DNA of 64,000 nt from Hypomesus transpacificus (GCF_021917145.1 NW_025813761.1:124001-188000), one strand, 5' to 3'; positions 1 through 12,532 are shown, counted from the first letter of the stretch. Notes: a model not told the origin generated them from the sequence alone. Made by a program: numbers and translations.

Positions 1-368
1 CACACACACCACCCTGGAGACCTCCGCCATCTCAAACTGATACTGCCACTAAGCCCTCCTTCCCTCCCTCTCTCCCCCTCCCTCCCCCCCTCCTCTCCCT
101 CCCGCCCTCCCCCCCTCCTCTCCCTCCCTCCCTCCCTTCCTCCTCTCCTTCCCCCCTTCCCCTCCCTCCCCCCCTCCTTCCCTCCCTCCTCTCCCTCCCC
201 CCCTCCGTCCCTCTCTCCCTCCCTCTCTCTCTCCCTCCCTCCCTCCCTCCGTCCCTCCCTCTCCCTCCGTCCCTCCCTCTCCCTCCCTCCCCCCCCTCCC
301 CTTCCTCCTCTCCCTCTCTCCCTCTCTCACTCTCTCCCCTTCCTCCTCTCCCTCCCTCCCCCATCCAG
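1..368. repeat. CT-rich low-complexity intron sequence
   Basis: Pyrimidine-rich (TCCC/CTCC)n tract at about 50-360, running straight into the acceptor at 367-368 of the first supt20h exon in the window. Long open frames across it on the minus strand (Gly/Arg/Glu-only products) are artefacts of the repeat. Confidence 0.85.
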
Positions 369-1961
369 GAGGTGGTGGATGACTACACGTTTGAGTGTGA
401 GGTGGGTGGCCAGGCTCAGAGGACCAAGGTGTCCATCTTCCAGTCGATGGGCGACCCGCTGGTGTACGGCAAGATCTACAGCGCCAAAGAGACCAGAGCA
501 GAGGAGGAGAGCCCAGACCTGCAGCTCATCCACCCACCGTGAGCACTCAGCCCCTGGGGAGGAGGGCTGGACGTCTGGGCTGGACGTCTGGGCTGGGGAT
601 GGAAGTCTGGGCTGGGGATGGAAGTCTGGGCTGGGGCTGGAAGTCTGGGCTGGGGCTGGAAGTCTGGGCTGGAAGTCTGGGCTGGGGCTGGAAGTCTGGG
701 CTGGAGATGGAAGTCTGGGCTGGGGCTGGAAGTCTGGGCTGGGGCTGGAAGTCTGGGCTGGGGCTGGAAGTCTGGGCTGGGGATGGAAGTCTGGGCTGGA
801 GATGGAAGTCTGGGCTGGGGCTGGAAGTCTGGGCTGGGGCTGGAGATCTGGGCTGGGGCTGGAAGTCTGGGCTGGGGCTGGAAGTCTGGGCTGGGGCTGG
901 AAGTCTGGGCTGGGGCGGCAGATGTGGTTTGAGTCCCAGCTGAAATTAGTGTCTGCGGATATAAGACCCTTTTGAAGCTTCACCTGGATTCTGACTCGTA
1001 TTTCCTCTCTATCTCTCTCTCTGTCTCTCCCTCTTTCTCTGTCTCTCTCTCTCTGTCTCTCCCTCTTTCTCTGTCTCTCTCTCCCTCTCTGTCTCTCTCC
1101 CCACCAGCTTCCTCATAGGATCCAAGATAGATGCTGACCGGTGAGTAGAGGTCCTAAAGCCTGTCAACCTCATGTCCACTCACACCTACATAAACAGTTC
1201 ATCGCTCTATTCAGGCCTACAGTACCACCCCATCAACCCCCCCCCCCCCCCTCTAAAACATGTATTGTAAAATGCAAATACACATGTATGTCGGAGAGTA
1301 TAGTGTGTGTGTGTGTGATGACTGTGTGGTGCTGCAGGTTCCTGCACCAGTACAAGGGCGTGTATGAGAGGGATGTCAAGTGTCAGGTGAAGATGTCGCA
1401 CTACTCTGGACCTGTGGGCCAGGGCCACATCTCCCCCAGCACAGAGGCTGAGGTGAACACACACACACACACACCTGCTCTCTCACACACACACCTGCTT
1501 TCTCACACACACACCTGCTCTCTCACACGCTCTCTCTCACACACACACCTGCTCTCTCACACGCTCTCTCTCACAAACACACCCAAAATCTCCCACACAC
1601 ACAAACAAACTCTCGCACGCCCACACAAACTGTCTCCCACACTCGCATGCACACTAACACACACACGTGCACTAACTCGGTTGTGTGGCCGGTTGCCCCC
1701 AGGCTGACGGTCTGTCTGCTCTGGTCCAGTCATCAGTCCTGGGGAAGGGGGTGAAGCAGCGGCCCCCGCCCATCAAACTGCCCTCCAGCTCGGCCTGCAG
1801 CTCCTCAGGTTACCCCTCCTCCTCCTCCACCACCACCTCCAGACTCCCTCTTTCTATTGGACACTCTGTTCCTCTCTCTGTATCCATCTATCTCTCTCCT
1901 TGTCTCTCTCTTTCTCTCTCTTTTTCTCTCTCTTTTTTCTCTCTCTCTCTGTTTCTCTCCT

Positions 1962-1995
<34 letters not shown>

Positions 1996-2036
1996 TCTCT
2001 CTGTCTTTCTGTCTCTCTCTCTCTGTCTCTCTCTCT

Positions 2037-2087
<51 letters not shown>

Positions 2088-2269
2088 AGGTGTCTCTCTT
2101 TCTCCATTTCTTTCTCACCCTCTCCGTCTTTCGAATGAAACATGAATGGAACAGCATCCCACCAATCAGGGAAGAGGGGATTTCCCTCGTTTTGTATTTG
2201 ATCAGACTCTGAACCTTTTCACGATGCCGGCTAATGACTAGAGAAGACCTGGTGGACTGACCTCTCCTC

Positions 2270-2310
<41 letters not shown>

Positions 2311-2481
2311 CGGGCAGGTAACCTGTACATGTCCCAGACCACCAGTAGCCTGCTCAAGTGTCCCACGCCACCCCCGACCAAGGGGGCTCTGCTGAGCCGG
2401 AAACCCTCCCTGGAGCTGAGCCAGCCTGGCCTGCTGTCTCCCTCCGCCCTGTCCCCCATGGTCCCCACTCAGCGTGAGCCG

Positions 2482-2514
<33 letters not shown>

Positions 2515-4682
2515 CTAACTCTTTGGCCTCTTGTATTTACGTTGATCACATGAATACTCTCACGCACACACAGGCACAGCAGCTTGTCACACAGACACAC
2601 CCGTGACCCATCTCATTTGGGCTGTATTTCCATCCCCAGGCTCAGGCACCCCGAAGCCGTCCACGCCGACCCCCACCAACACGCCCTGCTCCACCCCTCA
2701 CCCCTCCGACCTGCTCATCGCCCCTCCCTCGCTGACCCCCACGCCGTCGGACCCCCCCCTGCTCCAGCCCCAGCCCGCCCTCCTGGCACCCTTCGCCCAG
2801 CCGCAGCTGGCCCTGAGCCAGGCCCTGCCCGTCATGACCATCCCCCTGCCCACCATGGGCACCTCCATCACCACGGGAACCACCTCCTCCTCCCAGGTCA
2901 TGGCCAGCACGGCCGGCCTCAACTTCATCAACGTGGTGGGCTCCGTCTGGTAAGGGACGCCCTCTCTGTCTGGTCTCTCTCTGTCTGGTCTCTCTCTATC
3001 TGGTCTCTCTCTCTCTGTCTGGTCTCTCTCTTTGTCTTGTCTTTCTGTCTGGTCTCTCTCTGTCTGGTCTCTCTCTGTCTGGTCTCTCTGTCTGGTCTCT
3101 CTGTCTGGTCTCTCTATTTCTGGTCTCTCTCTGTCTGGTCTCTCTGTCTCTGTCTGGTCTCTCTTTCTGGTCTCTCTCTGTCTGGTCGCTTTCTGTCTGG
3201 TCTCTCTGTCTGGTCGCTCTCTGTCTGGTCTGTCTGTCTGGTCTCTCTGTCTGGTCTCTCTGTCTGGTCTCTCTCTGTCTGGTCGCTCTCTGTCTGGTCT
3301 CTCTGTCTGGTCTCTCTGTCTGGTCTCTCTCTGTCTGGTCTCTCTTTGTCTGGTCTCTCTATCTTTTGCTTTAGGTCTGTCTCTCCCTGTCATTACCACT
3401 CCACAGACAGCCATCCTAACCTCTCCTTCCTCTTGTCCTGTGTGCGTGTGTGTGCGCGTGTTTGTGCGCGTGTGTGTGTGTGTGTGTACAGCAGTTCTCA
3501 GACCCTGATGAGCTCCAGCTCCATGCTGGGGGCGGGCCTCAACCTGAGTGGACTCCTCCCCCCTGGGGGGCTGATGCCCACCATGCAGCCCACGGCCCAG
3601 ACAGGTAACACCCACACACACACACACACGGACACACACACTCTCTCCTGTAAACAGAAGCTCCACTGTACATGCTAGCACTTCTCTGGGAGCTTGCTGA
3701 GCAGGTTCCTGTGTGATGTGTCATGTGTGACTCTGTGTGTCTGTGTTTCCCAGCGAGTCCCTTCGGTCTGAACAGCAGCCCAGGACTGAGGCCTCTCAAC
3801 CTCCTGCAGGTAAGAACCCTCACCCCCTGACCCCCTGGCCCCTGACCCCTCACCCCTGACCCCCTCACCCCTGACCCCTGACCCCTCACCCCCGACCCCC
3901 TCACCCCTGACCCCCTCGCCCCTGACCCCTGACCCCCTCACCCCTGACCCCCTCACCCCTGACCCCCTCGCCCCTGACCCCTGACCCCCTCACCCCTGAC
4001 CCCCTCACCCCTGACCCCCTCACCCCTGACCCCCTGACCGGGCCCTTTCCTACCTGTTCCCAAGACTCATCCTCCAGACCCCCTTGCCCCTACCTCTACC
4101 TCCATCGTTTGAATCCAGAGCATCCTGGTTCCTTCTAGATAGTTCTCCAGTGTTCTAGGTGGTTCTACAGCTACCCTGTCCTTGTTGATGCTAGCTCTGA
4201 GTGTTAGCTCATGCCCCACCTCTCCCTCCACCCCCCCCCCACCCCTCTCCTCCTCCCCCCCCCCACCCCTCTCCTCCCCCCCCCCCCCCTCCTTCCTTCC
4301 CCCCCCCCCCCCCTCTTCCAGATCCCCATCTTTAACTCTCTGCCACAGCAGCAGCTGTCCCAGTTCTCCCCCCAGCAGAGCCAGCCAGCCACGCCCAGCC
4401 CCCAGCAGCAGGGAGAGCCGGTGAGACCCACTCACACACACACTCTCACACACACACACACACACACTCACACACACACTCTCACACACACACTCTCACA
4501 CACACACACTCACACACACACTCTCACACACACACTCTCACACACACACTCTCTCACACACACACACACACACACTCACACACACACACTCTCACACACA
4601 CACTCTCACACACACACTCTCTCACACACACACACACACACACTCACACACACACTCTCACACACACACTCTCACACACACA

Positions 4683-4713
<31 letters not shown>

Positions 4714-6138
4714 ACTCCAGAACACCTACTAACACAAACTCACTCATGCTCAGCACAGCATCCTATCTCATACAAACACACACACACACGCACACTAGCG
4801 TGGACACACAGTCTAATCTAACCCTAATCTCTGTCTCTAGCACACACACACACACACACAGGCGTGTTTACCCCATTGATCTTTCTCTCTGACCTCTGAC
4901 CTCTCTCAGTGTGACCAGGGGTCAGACGGCGGCCTCTCGACCCAGCAGACGGCCGTCATCAACCTGACGGGGGTGGGGAGCTTCATGTCCTCCCAGGCCG
5001 CAGGTAACACACACACGCACACACACGCACACTCACACACACACTGGAACAGTAGCGTTTACACAGTGACACAAACTGAGGCTGTTTGGACTCATGTTAA
5101 CAACTCGATTTACCTCAGCGTGTCTCACTAAATGTACCCACTTCCAAACTTTGAAGTAGACTTAGGTTTCAGTGTCCATAAGAACGTGCTGAAGTTTCTC
5201 TTACCTGAAGTGCCTCCCCTTCACCTCCTCTGCCTAAACCAAAATGTCTATAGCATTATTATTATTATCATCAAAATCAAGAAATAAAGATTTTTGCTTT
5301 GGTGTGACCTGAACCAAAGTCTCTCAGTAGTGGATTTGTACTGTAACCCCTGGTTACACTCATCACTCCCTACCTCTCTGCTACACCCTTTTTCTGTTGT
5401 TGTCCCCCCCCCTCCTTCCTCTCTCCCCATTTTTCTCTCCCCTCCCTTCTTTTTTACTCCCGTTCCGTTTCCACCCTCCTGTTGGTGCGCTCTGTGTGTG
5501 TGTCGCCCGTCACCCATCCGTTTGCCTCGCTCCCCCCCCTCTCTTCCCCCCCCCCCCCCCTCGTATCCTGCTCAACAAACTCCTTCTGTGCCCGCCCCCT
5601 TCCTACATCCCCCACCCCCCTTCACTGTCTCCCTACCTAAACCAACCTCCTGCTCCACCACACTGCGTACCCCCCCGGTTTGTGTCCCTGCCCCTCCCCT
5701 TCTGCCCCTCCCGCCCCCTCCCTCTCCCTCTGCCCCCCCTCTGTCCCCCCCCTCCTCTTCTGCCCCCCCCCTCCTCTTTTGCCCCTCCCGCCCCCTCCCG
5801 CCCCCTCTGCCCCTCCCTCCCCCTCTGCCCCCTCTGCCCCTCCCTCCCCCTCTGCCCCTCCCCTCCCCCTCTGCCCCTCCCTCCCCCTCTGCCGCTCCCC
5901 TCCCCCTCTGCCCCTCCCTCCCCCTCTGCCCCTCCCTCCCCCTCTGCCCCCTCCCTCCCCCTCTGCCCCCTCCCTCCCCCTCTGCCCCCATCCCCCTCTG
6001 CCCCCATCCCCCCTCCCCCCCCCGTAGTGCTGTCCCAGTTGGGCTGTGGGCTGGACGGCCCCGTGCCCTCTCTCTCTCCGCGGCTCCAGCAGCAGCAACA
6101 GCCACAGATCCAAGTAATGCACAGTAACTCCAACACAC

Positions 6139-6180
<42 letters not shown>

Positions 6181-6364
6181 CTACACACACACACATCTAC
6201 ACACACACACACATCTACACACACACACACACACATCTACACACACACACACACACATCTACACACACACACACACACATCTACACACACACACATCTAC
6301 ACACACATCTACACACACACACACACACATCTACACACATCTACACACACACACACACACACAC

Positions 6365-6404
<40 letters not shown>

Positions 6405-6418
6405 ACCTGCAAACACAC

Positions 6419-6454
<36 letters not shown>

Positions 6455-6468
6455 ACCTGCAAACACAC

Positions 6469-6508
<40 letters not shown>

Positions 6509-8874
6509 ACCTGCAAACACGGCACGCACATCTACACACACACACACACACACACGTACCTGCAAACACGGCACGCACATCTACACACACACACACGTAC
6601 CTGCAAACACGGCACGCACATCTACACACACACACACACACGTACCTGCAAACACGGCACGCACACTTACACACACACACACGTACCTGCAAACACGGCA
6701 CGCACATCTACACACACACACACGTACCTGCAAACACGGCACGCACATCTACACACACACACACGTACCTGCAAACACGGCACGCACATCTACACACACA
6801 CACACGTACCTGCAAACACGGCACGCACATCTACACACACGCACACGTACCTGCAAACACGGCACGCACATCTACACACACACACACGTACCTGCAAACA
6901 CGGCACGCACATCTACACACACACACACGTACCTGCAAACACGGCACGCACATCTACACACACGCACACGTACCTGCAAACACGGCACGCACATCTACAC
7001 ACACGCACACGTACCTGCAAACACGGCACGCACATCCACACACACGCACACGTACCCGCAAACACGGCACGCACATCTACACACACGCACACGTACCCGC
7101 AAACACGGCACGCACATCTACACACACACACACGTACCTGCAAACACGGCACGCACATCTACACACACACACACGTATCCGCAAACACGGCACGCACACT
7201 TACACACACACACGTACCTGCAAACACGGCACGCACACCTACACACATACCCGCAAACACGGCACGCACACCTACAGACACACGTTCGCCTACCGACATG
7301 GCACCCCAACACCTCCGCCACTCGCACACACAGCCTAATGACCCTCCTCCTCTCCTCTGGGAGGTTTTTGCTCGTCGGCCGTGTGGCCTAGATCACGTCT
7401 CTCCTCTTCGCTCAATCATGCTTATGGTCGGGTTTTTTTCCCCCGCTGATAAGTAGCTCGAACTCTCACCGCTCTGAGGGTCACTTCCCCCCCCCCCCCA
7501 CACACCCTGGCTCCCATCATGCTCTCTGTCTACTGTGTGTGTGTGGGGGGGCTCTCCTCCTAGCCCAGGCCAAGGGGGGGGGGGGGGGGCTTGTGGCACG
7601 TCCAACTCAAGTGACTGTACTAACAGCTTGTGACTCGAGATGGCATGTTTGCTGTTGGTCACTTTGATGCTTTTTTGTGGGGGTAAACATTCACCCTGCA
7701 GGTCCATCTGCATCGTAAACAACACGTGTCCCTTTTATAGGTATTTGTTGGCTTCTTTGGTTGGTATTTTACAGTGTAACCGAGAAGAAAAGGCCGTTGA
7801 GGTTTATTGACGTGACGCATGGTTGCTAAGCAGCATGTGGAGGGGCATTGTTGTTGCCAGGTGGTGGTTATCGTCCCTGACGACGGTTCTCAGAAAAGAC
7901 AGCTGTCAAGGTCCCCCCCCCCCCCCCCCCCTCGTGCTGCCTGACTGCCCCTTCTCCCCCCCCCCCACACTCCTCTCCTCCACCCTGTACGATTTCCCCC
8001 CCTGTCTGCATCCCATAACCACCCCTCACCCTCCTTCCCTCCCTCCTTTCTCGGTGGACCCTCAGCGCTCAGACCTGACCCCTGAGGTGACCCCTGTAGC
8101 TTGGTCTGTTCCTCTCTCCTAAGTTCCAAATACCATGCAGGAGACCCCTCCCATATCCCACCAGCTCCCGGACTTACCTTCGATCCTCTCTGAGGCAGAT
8201 CAGGACTGTATCAATCAGAGGGTGTCCTGTCTTACCTGACCTGGCCAGCAGGGGGCTGTAATGCTGCAGGGTTCAGCATGCCTGTCTTACCTGACCTGGC
8301 CAGCAGGGGGCTGTAATGCTGCAGGGTTCAGCATGCCTGTCTTACCTGGCCTGGCCAGCAGGAGGCTGTAATGCTACAGGGTTCAGCATGCCTGTCTTAC
8401 CTGGCCTGGCCAGCAGGGGGCTGTAATGCTGCAGGGTTCAGCATGCCTGTCTTACCTGGCCTGGCCAGCAGGGGGCTGTAATGCTGCAAGGTTCAGCATG
8501 CCTGTCTGACCTGGCCTGGCCAGCAGGGGGCTGTAATGCTGCAAGGTTCAGCATGCCTGTCTTGCATGGCCTGGCCAGCAGGGGGCTGTAATGCTGCAGG
8601 GTTCAGCATGCGTGTTGCTCACAGGTTGATGTTGGTGTCTAAACTGGATTTTATTGTAAGTGTCTCTGTTTATTTCTCCCTCTTCCCCTCCTCCTCCTCT
8701 CTCTGTCTCTGTTTACAGTTGCAATTCTTGCAGCACCAAATGCCGCCGCAGCAGCAAATGGCTATGGGGGCGTCGGCGGGGGCACCGCAGGGGGCGTCGC
8801 CACGGCAACATACCGCCAGCCAGCCAAGAAGTAAGAGGAAGCGGAGCACGCCTCAGCCACTCCCCAAATCATGA
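369..8874 (+). CDS. supt20h: SUPT20H (SPT20 homologue, SAGA subunit), C-terminal part
   Basis: Partial gene; the 5' exons lie left of the window. Coding exons from splice sites: 369-538, 1108-1140, 1338-1452, 1703-1808, 2318-2473, 2640-2949, 3492-3604, 3754-3809, 4322-4420, 4910-5003, 6028-6113, 8719-8874 (TGA 8872-8874). They join in one frame over 497 codons. The first exons read [14 protein letters not shown], then [18 protein letters not shown] and CQVKMSH, which I recognise as the middle of SUPT20H/FAM48A. The rest is a low-complexity Ser/Thr/Pro- and Gln-rich tail ([19 protein letters not shown]), ending in a basic [13 protein letters not shown]. The family is a SAGA coactivator subunit acting in the nucleus; the SPT20 domain proper would lie upstream. 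Nearly every intron is filled with micro- or minisatellite. Identity also fits the neighbours: EXOSC8 and SUPT20H are adjacent in human. Exon limits are by eye; alternative use of the small exons is possible. Confidence 0.88.
565..919 (+). repeat. 19-bp minisatellite in supt20h intron
   Basis: Tandem array of TCTGGGCTGGGGCTGGAAG and shorter variants (TCTGGGCTGGAAG), about 18-20 units, beginning about 27 bp after the exon end at 538. As 3 x 19 = 57, all frames stay open and give repeating [17 protein letters not shown]-type products that are not real proteins. Confidence 0.92.
1860..2090 (+). repeat. (CT)n-rich intron tract
   Basis: Imperfect TCTC/TGTCTC array within the intron between supt20h exons 1703-1808 and 2318-2473. 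The long Ser/Leu and Arg/Glu open frames here are shadows. Confidence 0.85.
2957..3365 (+). repeat. 13-15 bp minisatellite (TGTCTGGTCTCTC)n
   Basis: About 28-30 units of TCTGGTCTCTCTG with small length changes fill the intron between supt20h exons 2640-2949 and 3492-3604. It starts within ten bases of the donor. Confidence 0.9.
3812..4040 (+). repeat. CCCCTGACCCCT-type minisatellite
   Basis: Array of CCCCTGACCCCTCAC-like units starting next to the donor at 3810. It is C-rich on this strand, so the opposite strand carries regularly spaced G-runs. Confidence 0.9.
4428..4715 (+). repeat. (CA)n / CTCTCACACACA compound repeat
   Basis: CA-rich array with a higher-order pattern of CTCTCACACACACA units, immediately downstream of the supt20h donor at 4421. 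Confidence 0.9.
5690..6020 (+). repeat. CCCCTCTGCCCCTCCCT low-complexity array
   Basis: Pyrimidine-rich minisatellite with CTCTGCCCCTCCCTCCC units, running into the acceptor of the supt20h exon at 6028. Confidence 0.88.
6130..7290 (+). repeat. (CA)n plus ~41-bp minisatellite in last supt20h intron
   Basis: Begins as (CA)n with interspersed TCTACACACA. From about 6402 it becomes a tandem array of about 20 units, settled at a 41-bp period between about 6682 and 6930. Each unit carries CGTACCTGCAAACACGG followed by CACGCACATCTACACACA and CA repeats. Unit length varies through the CA part. A 664-codon open frame across it is a repeat artefact. Confidence 0.92.
8226..8610 (+). repeat. Seven-copy 55-bp tandem repeat carrying CTCF-like motifs
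   Basis: Units start at 8226, 8281, 8336, 8391, 8446, 8501 and 8556, exactly 55 bp apart with few substitutions. Each holds TGGCCAGCAGGGGGCTGTA (the third copy has GGAGGC), which matches about 16 of 19 positions of the commonly drawn CTCF motif (TGGCCACCAGGGGGCGCTA). All copies point the same way. The array lies in the last supt20h intron, about 110 bp before the final coding exon. CTCF binding is inferred from the motif only. Confidence 0.9.
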
Positions 8875-9850
8875 CAGAGAGCGGGGGTCTTAGCCCAACC
8901 CCTCCCTCCCCCTCCTCCTCCTCCCGCCAACCACAAGGAGCCCCAGCGCCGCTAGCCCACCGCCGCTAGCCCAGCGCCGCTAGCCCACCGCCGCTAGCCC
9001 AGCGCCGCTAGCCCACCTCATCACGAATGACATGACTGTGCTCTTTGTCTTGGAGGGTATAGATACACACGAGAGACTTCGAATTTTTCTTTTTTTTTTT
9101 TTCTAGCTGAGAGAAGATGTATGTAACTGACGTGTTGAGTTTTGGGGGAAACCAAAACACTTGCCCTACCATAGATTTGTTCTTCTTTTTCCTTTTTCTA
9201 GAACAGACACACACAAAAAAAAACCTACCGTTGATAAAGAACCTGATATTTTTGAAATGACACATAATGAAAAAATGGAAGCTGGTTCTTGTTGTAGGTA
9301 GCAGGGTGCTTCTTTCCCTGTCTGGGCGCTCTCCACTACGGAAGCCCTGTCGGCTCACACAGAGCGAGGACGGTCGACGCACACTCTCAGAGGACTCCCC
9401 ATGAACGTGCCTGATCCTGCTGTCTCCAGGTGGTCGCCGCCGTTACGCGGCGCCTGTAGGGACTGATCCCCATTCAGCTTTCCTCCACCGTGTGTATGTA
9501 TGTGTGTGCGTGTGTCTGTTCGGCGTGTGCGAGATGATCTTTCTATAATGCGATGAGTAACATGGGAGAGCGAGGAAACCTGACCCGAGATCAGAACGCG
9601 ACGGCAAAACTACCAATCTCAGTCCGGGGATGTCTACCGTCTCAACGATACCGTCACGGAAGAAGACTCATGGTCCCAGCATGCAACACTGTGTGCAGTT
9701 TTTATACGGCACATTTTAGAAGTAAACTATAAGGCATTTCCTTATACTAGTTGGGGAGCCGAGTGTATATTCTTACATGAAATCAGGTGTGTGCGTGCGA
9801 GCAAGACGTCTCTGGACACTGAGGCAGAATTCTTTTGTAAATGGTCTTTG
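8875..9850 (+). other. supt20h: supt20h 3' untranslated region
   Basis: No coding exon is seen between the supt20h stop (8874) and the convergent exosc8 gene. The stretch holds the 14-bp repeat at 8948-9017, some poly(T)/poly(A) runs and a GT-rich segment near 9490. I see no clear AATAAA on the plus strand, so the 3' end is uncertain and may overlap the exosc8 3' end. Confidence 0.5.
8948..9017 (+). repeat. 14-bp tandem repeat in supt20h 3' UTR
   Basis: Five copies of GCCGCTAGCCCACC/GCCGCTAGCCCAGC, alternating strictly between the two variants. Confidence 0.9.
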
Positions 9851-9858
9851 TCAGCAGT

Positions 9859-9864
9859 TTTATT
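9859..9864 (-). terminator. exosc8: Likely exosc8 poly(A) signal
   Basis: AATAAA on the minus strand (TTTATT on the plus strand), 89 bp downstream of the exosc8 stop codon at 9953-9955. Confidence 0.65.
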
Positions 9865-9952
9865 GTCATAAAAAAAAGAATATATATTGACAGTGGAAAA
9901 TACAACTTTTAGAGAAAAGAAACTGGCTCTGCGCGTGTGTCTGTGTGGGTCT

Positions 9953-12532
9953 TCATTCCGGCGTCGTGCTGCCCTGGAGGACCCGCTCCATGAGCTGGCT
10001 GAGCTCCCGGTGCCTGGTGGACGCTCGGTTGATGCAGTCCTGCAGCTTCTCCCCTGACATGGAGGTCCCTCCTGGGGGAGGAGAGAGAGGAGGGGGAGGA
10101 AGAGGAGAGGGGGGAGGAGAGAGAAGGATGAGATGAGAGGGGGTGGAGGAGGAGAGGAAAGGGGGAGGAGGGGAGGAAGAGAGGGGTAGGAGGGGAAGGA
10201 AGAGAGGGGGAGGAGAGAGAGGAGGAAGAGAGGGGTAGGAGGGGAAGGAAGAGAGGGGGAGGAGAGAGAGGAGGAGAGGGAGAGAGGGAGGAGGAGAGGG
10301 GGGATGTTAGTCTTAACAACTGAATCAGAATAGGCTACGAATTGACTTTGTGGTCAATATTCAAGTAGAAATGAATTGCACAGATTCCCGATACATAACT
10401 AGTTTAGCTTTGATTGAGAGGCCCGAGGTGTGCTCCTTCCTCTCACCTGGTTTGTGGACAGCGTACAGGCGCTCATCCACGTCTGTTACCACGGTGAGTG
10501 TGGCCGTGGACAAGCTTTCCTCCTCCACTGTGGGGTCCACTATCACTACAGAGCTACACACACACACACAATGTTAATGCACGTGAATACACACGCAAAG
10601 CAGACACAACCCATTAACACACTATCGCTCACAGTGGACAGAACACACACGGGGGGGGGGAGGGGGGGGGGCACGTACTTGTCAAACACAGCGAAGGTGG
10701 CCCCTAGGGGGCACCTGTTCACCCTCAGGCCCCTCCTCTTCTCCAGGTTGACCTTAGGGGTGCTCGTTTCCTTGCCAACAGTGACCTCTGGAAGTCGTGC
10801 TGGGAAAGATAGATGTAGGATTTCAAAAAATGATCCAAATATTCCAAATAGACTGATTTCCTTTTCGTAAGCAGCAGTATGATGATTTCGAATCAGAAAT
10901 CGGTTTATTCGCCATGTATGTTACACAAACACGGAATTTACTGTGGCAGGAACGTGCACACAATAAACATATACAGATCTTAAATTAAGTCAATAGAACA
11001 ATAGTTTAACAAATTCTAGGAACTAAACCATTTTAAAATAAAATATATATAACAATATGACTGAACAGCATGAGTGAGCAACTTTATTGAACTTGGTCAT
11101 TCAGGATCACAGGCGTACCGTTCCTCAGAGCTGCCAGCAGGGCGATGAGACAGACATCCAGAAGGTTCCCATCGTAGTCCAGACACATGAGGTCGCAGTA
11201 CAACACCCAGCACAGCTGAGGGGGTAGACACACCGTCAGTCTGCATCACGCCAGCGACCACACAACACGCCCACATCAAACACCTGTTTCCAGCAGCTGT
11301 TGCTTTACCTTTCCCTTCTCAATGCACAAATCCTCCGCCTTTATCACGTCAGAGCTGCGGTGACACAAAATACATCTCGAGTTGATATAAAAACGACAAC
11401 GTTATAGAACTTCTTACTGGCGCTCAGCAGCTAAAACAGTCATAGTTTTGAGTGTGGCAGGATGAACGTGTTGAAACAGATGCTGCTGCACGCTCCGCCC
11501 TCCACTCTCCACCCTGCCTGACGTGATGGAGTACCTCTCGATGACATCAGCGATGAACTGGCTGGCAGCCTGGGCCTGTTCTGCTGGAGGTCCTGGGCGG
11601 AACCGTGAGGAACACAGTGGAGGAAGGTCCACGTTGGGCACTGGAACCGACAGAGAGACAGACAGACAGAAAAGTCCTGAAGTCACTCGTTTGAGGAAGC
11701 TGTTAACTTCCAAAACTGCTTTTGACACACTACTTACCGATGTAGCCTTTACTGGGTGAGTCCACAGGGGGATTCGTCAGTTCCTTTAAATACAGAAAAA
11801 AACTGGAGTGAGAACAAGATGCATGTCCTTCAAGTTCTGCTTCCACAAATATCACTGATTCATATGGATAAATCTACTGAATCACGGTTCATGTTGATAA
11901 CATACTGCTTTAATGCCACACATGACGGTCGTGTTTCCAATCTTCACCAAGGCTGAGCCATCGGCGGTAGATATGGAGCCTAGGTATGACAGATGACAGG
12001 CCAGCAGACATGGAGGGAATGACAAGATAGGTATGCTTGGAGTCAGTATCTCAACTGGGTATAATTATGTTTCTGTACAACAAAAGTTAAGTGTCTAGCT
12101 TCGGTCATTTTATACCGCAGCCTCCTCTCACCTATATTTAATGTTGTGGTTCTGAACTCCCCCAACTCCCTTCCATCTGGCCGGCAGTTCTCTTTCTGGG
12201 AAGAAAGCAAACTGGTAAGTTAGCTAAACCAACAATGCCTTAGCAATGCAATGTGTGCAAAGCAACAAGTGTCATTGGGTTTAATACTGACCAAAAAACT
12301 CCTGTGATATTCCAGGGGGTCTGCGGTCCTGATGACATACAGCAGAATAAATCCGTTATCAGCTAATGTAGGTAGCTAACCTACGCCTTTCACAAGTACA
12401 AGACATCAGGTAGCTCATAAAACAGCTAGCTGCTATATAATGAAGGGTTATTACGAGATTAAGAACGGTGATTTAAATATGTGGAGGTTATTTTCTCTGT
12501 GTAAGGAACACTTACTTGAAACCAGCCGCCAT
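9953..12532 (-). CDS. exosc8: EXOSC8 (RNA exosome core subunit RRP43)
   Basis: Complete gene in 11 coding exons (minus strand, 5' to 3'): 12532-12516, 12328-12292, 12195-12132, 11979-11906, 11783-11738, 11640-11535, 11354-11309, 11215-11119, 10799-10679, 10553-10447, 10071-9953. Total 834 nt, 277 aa; human EXOSC8 is 276 aa. It starts MAAGF, then [63 protein letters not shown] and [14 protein letters not shown], and ends in [12 protein letters not shown]. These are the hallmarks of this RNase PH-fold subunit. In the family it is a non-catalytic member of the six-subunit exosome ring (nucleus and cytoplasm, 3'-5' RNA decay and rRNA processing). The first coding exon is only 17 nt. It shares an upstream interval with alg5 and converges on supt20h, as in human. 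Confidence 0.95.
10080..10305 (-). repeat. Purine-rich (GGGAGGAGAGAG)n intron tract
   Basis: G/A-rich low-complexity repeat in the last exosc8 intron, beginning next to the acceptor of the final coding exon; it is a pyrimidine tract on the coding strand. Confidence 0.85.

Noticed and set aside
379-975. Trp/Gly-rich repeat frames ([11 protein letters not shown])
   Set aside because: All frames of the 19-bp minisatellite stay open; this is an intron of supt20h.
6402-7290. CRISPR-like array of repeats and spacers
   Set aside because: Units are tandem with CA-rich variable parts, in a vertebrate intron; no unique spacers or cas genes.
5397-7391. 664-codon plus-strand open frame
   Set aside because: It runs through a pyrimidine tract and the CA/41-bp minisatellite; the product is a Pro then His/Thr repeat. 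The real exon inside it (6028-6113) uses supt20h phase.
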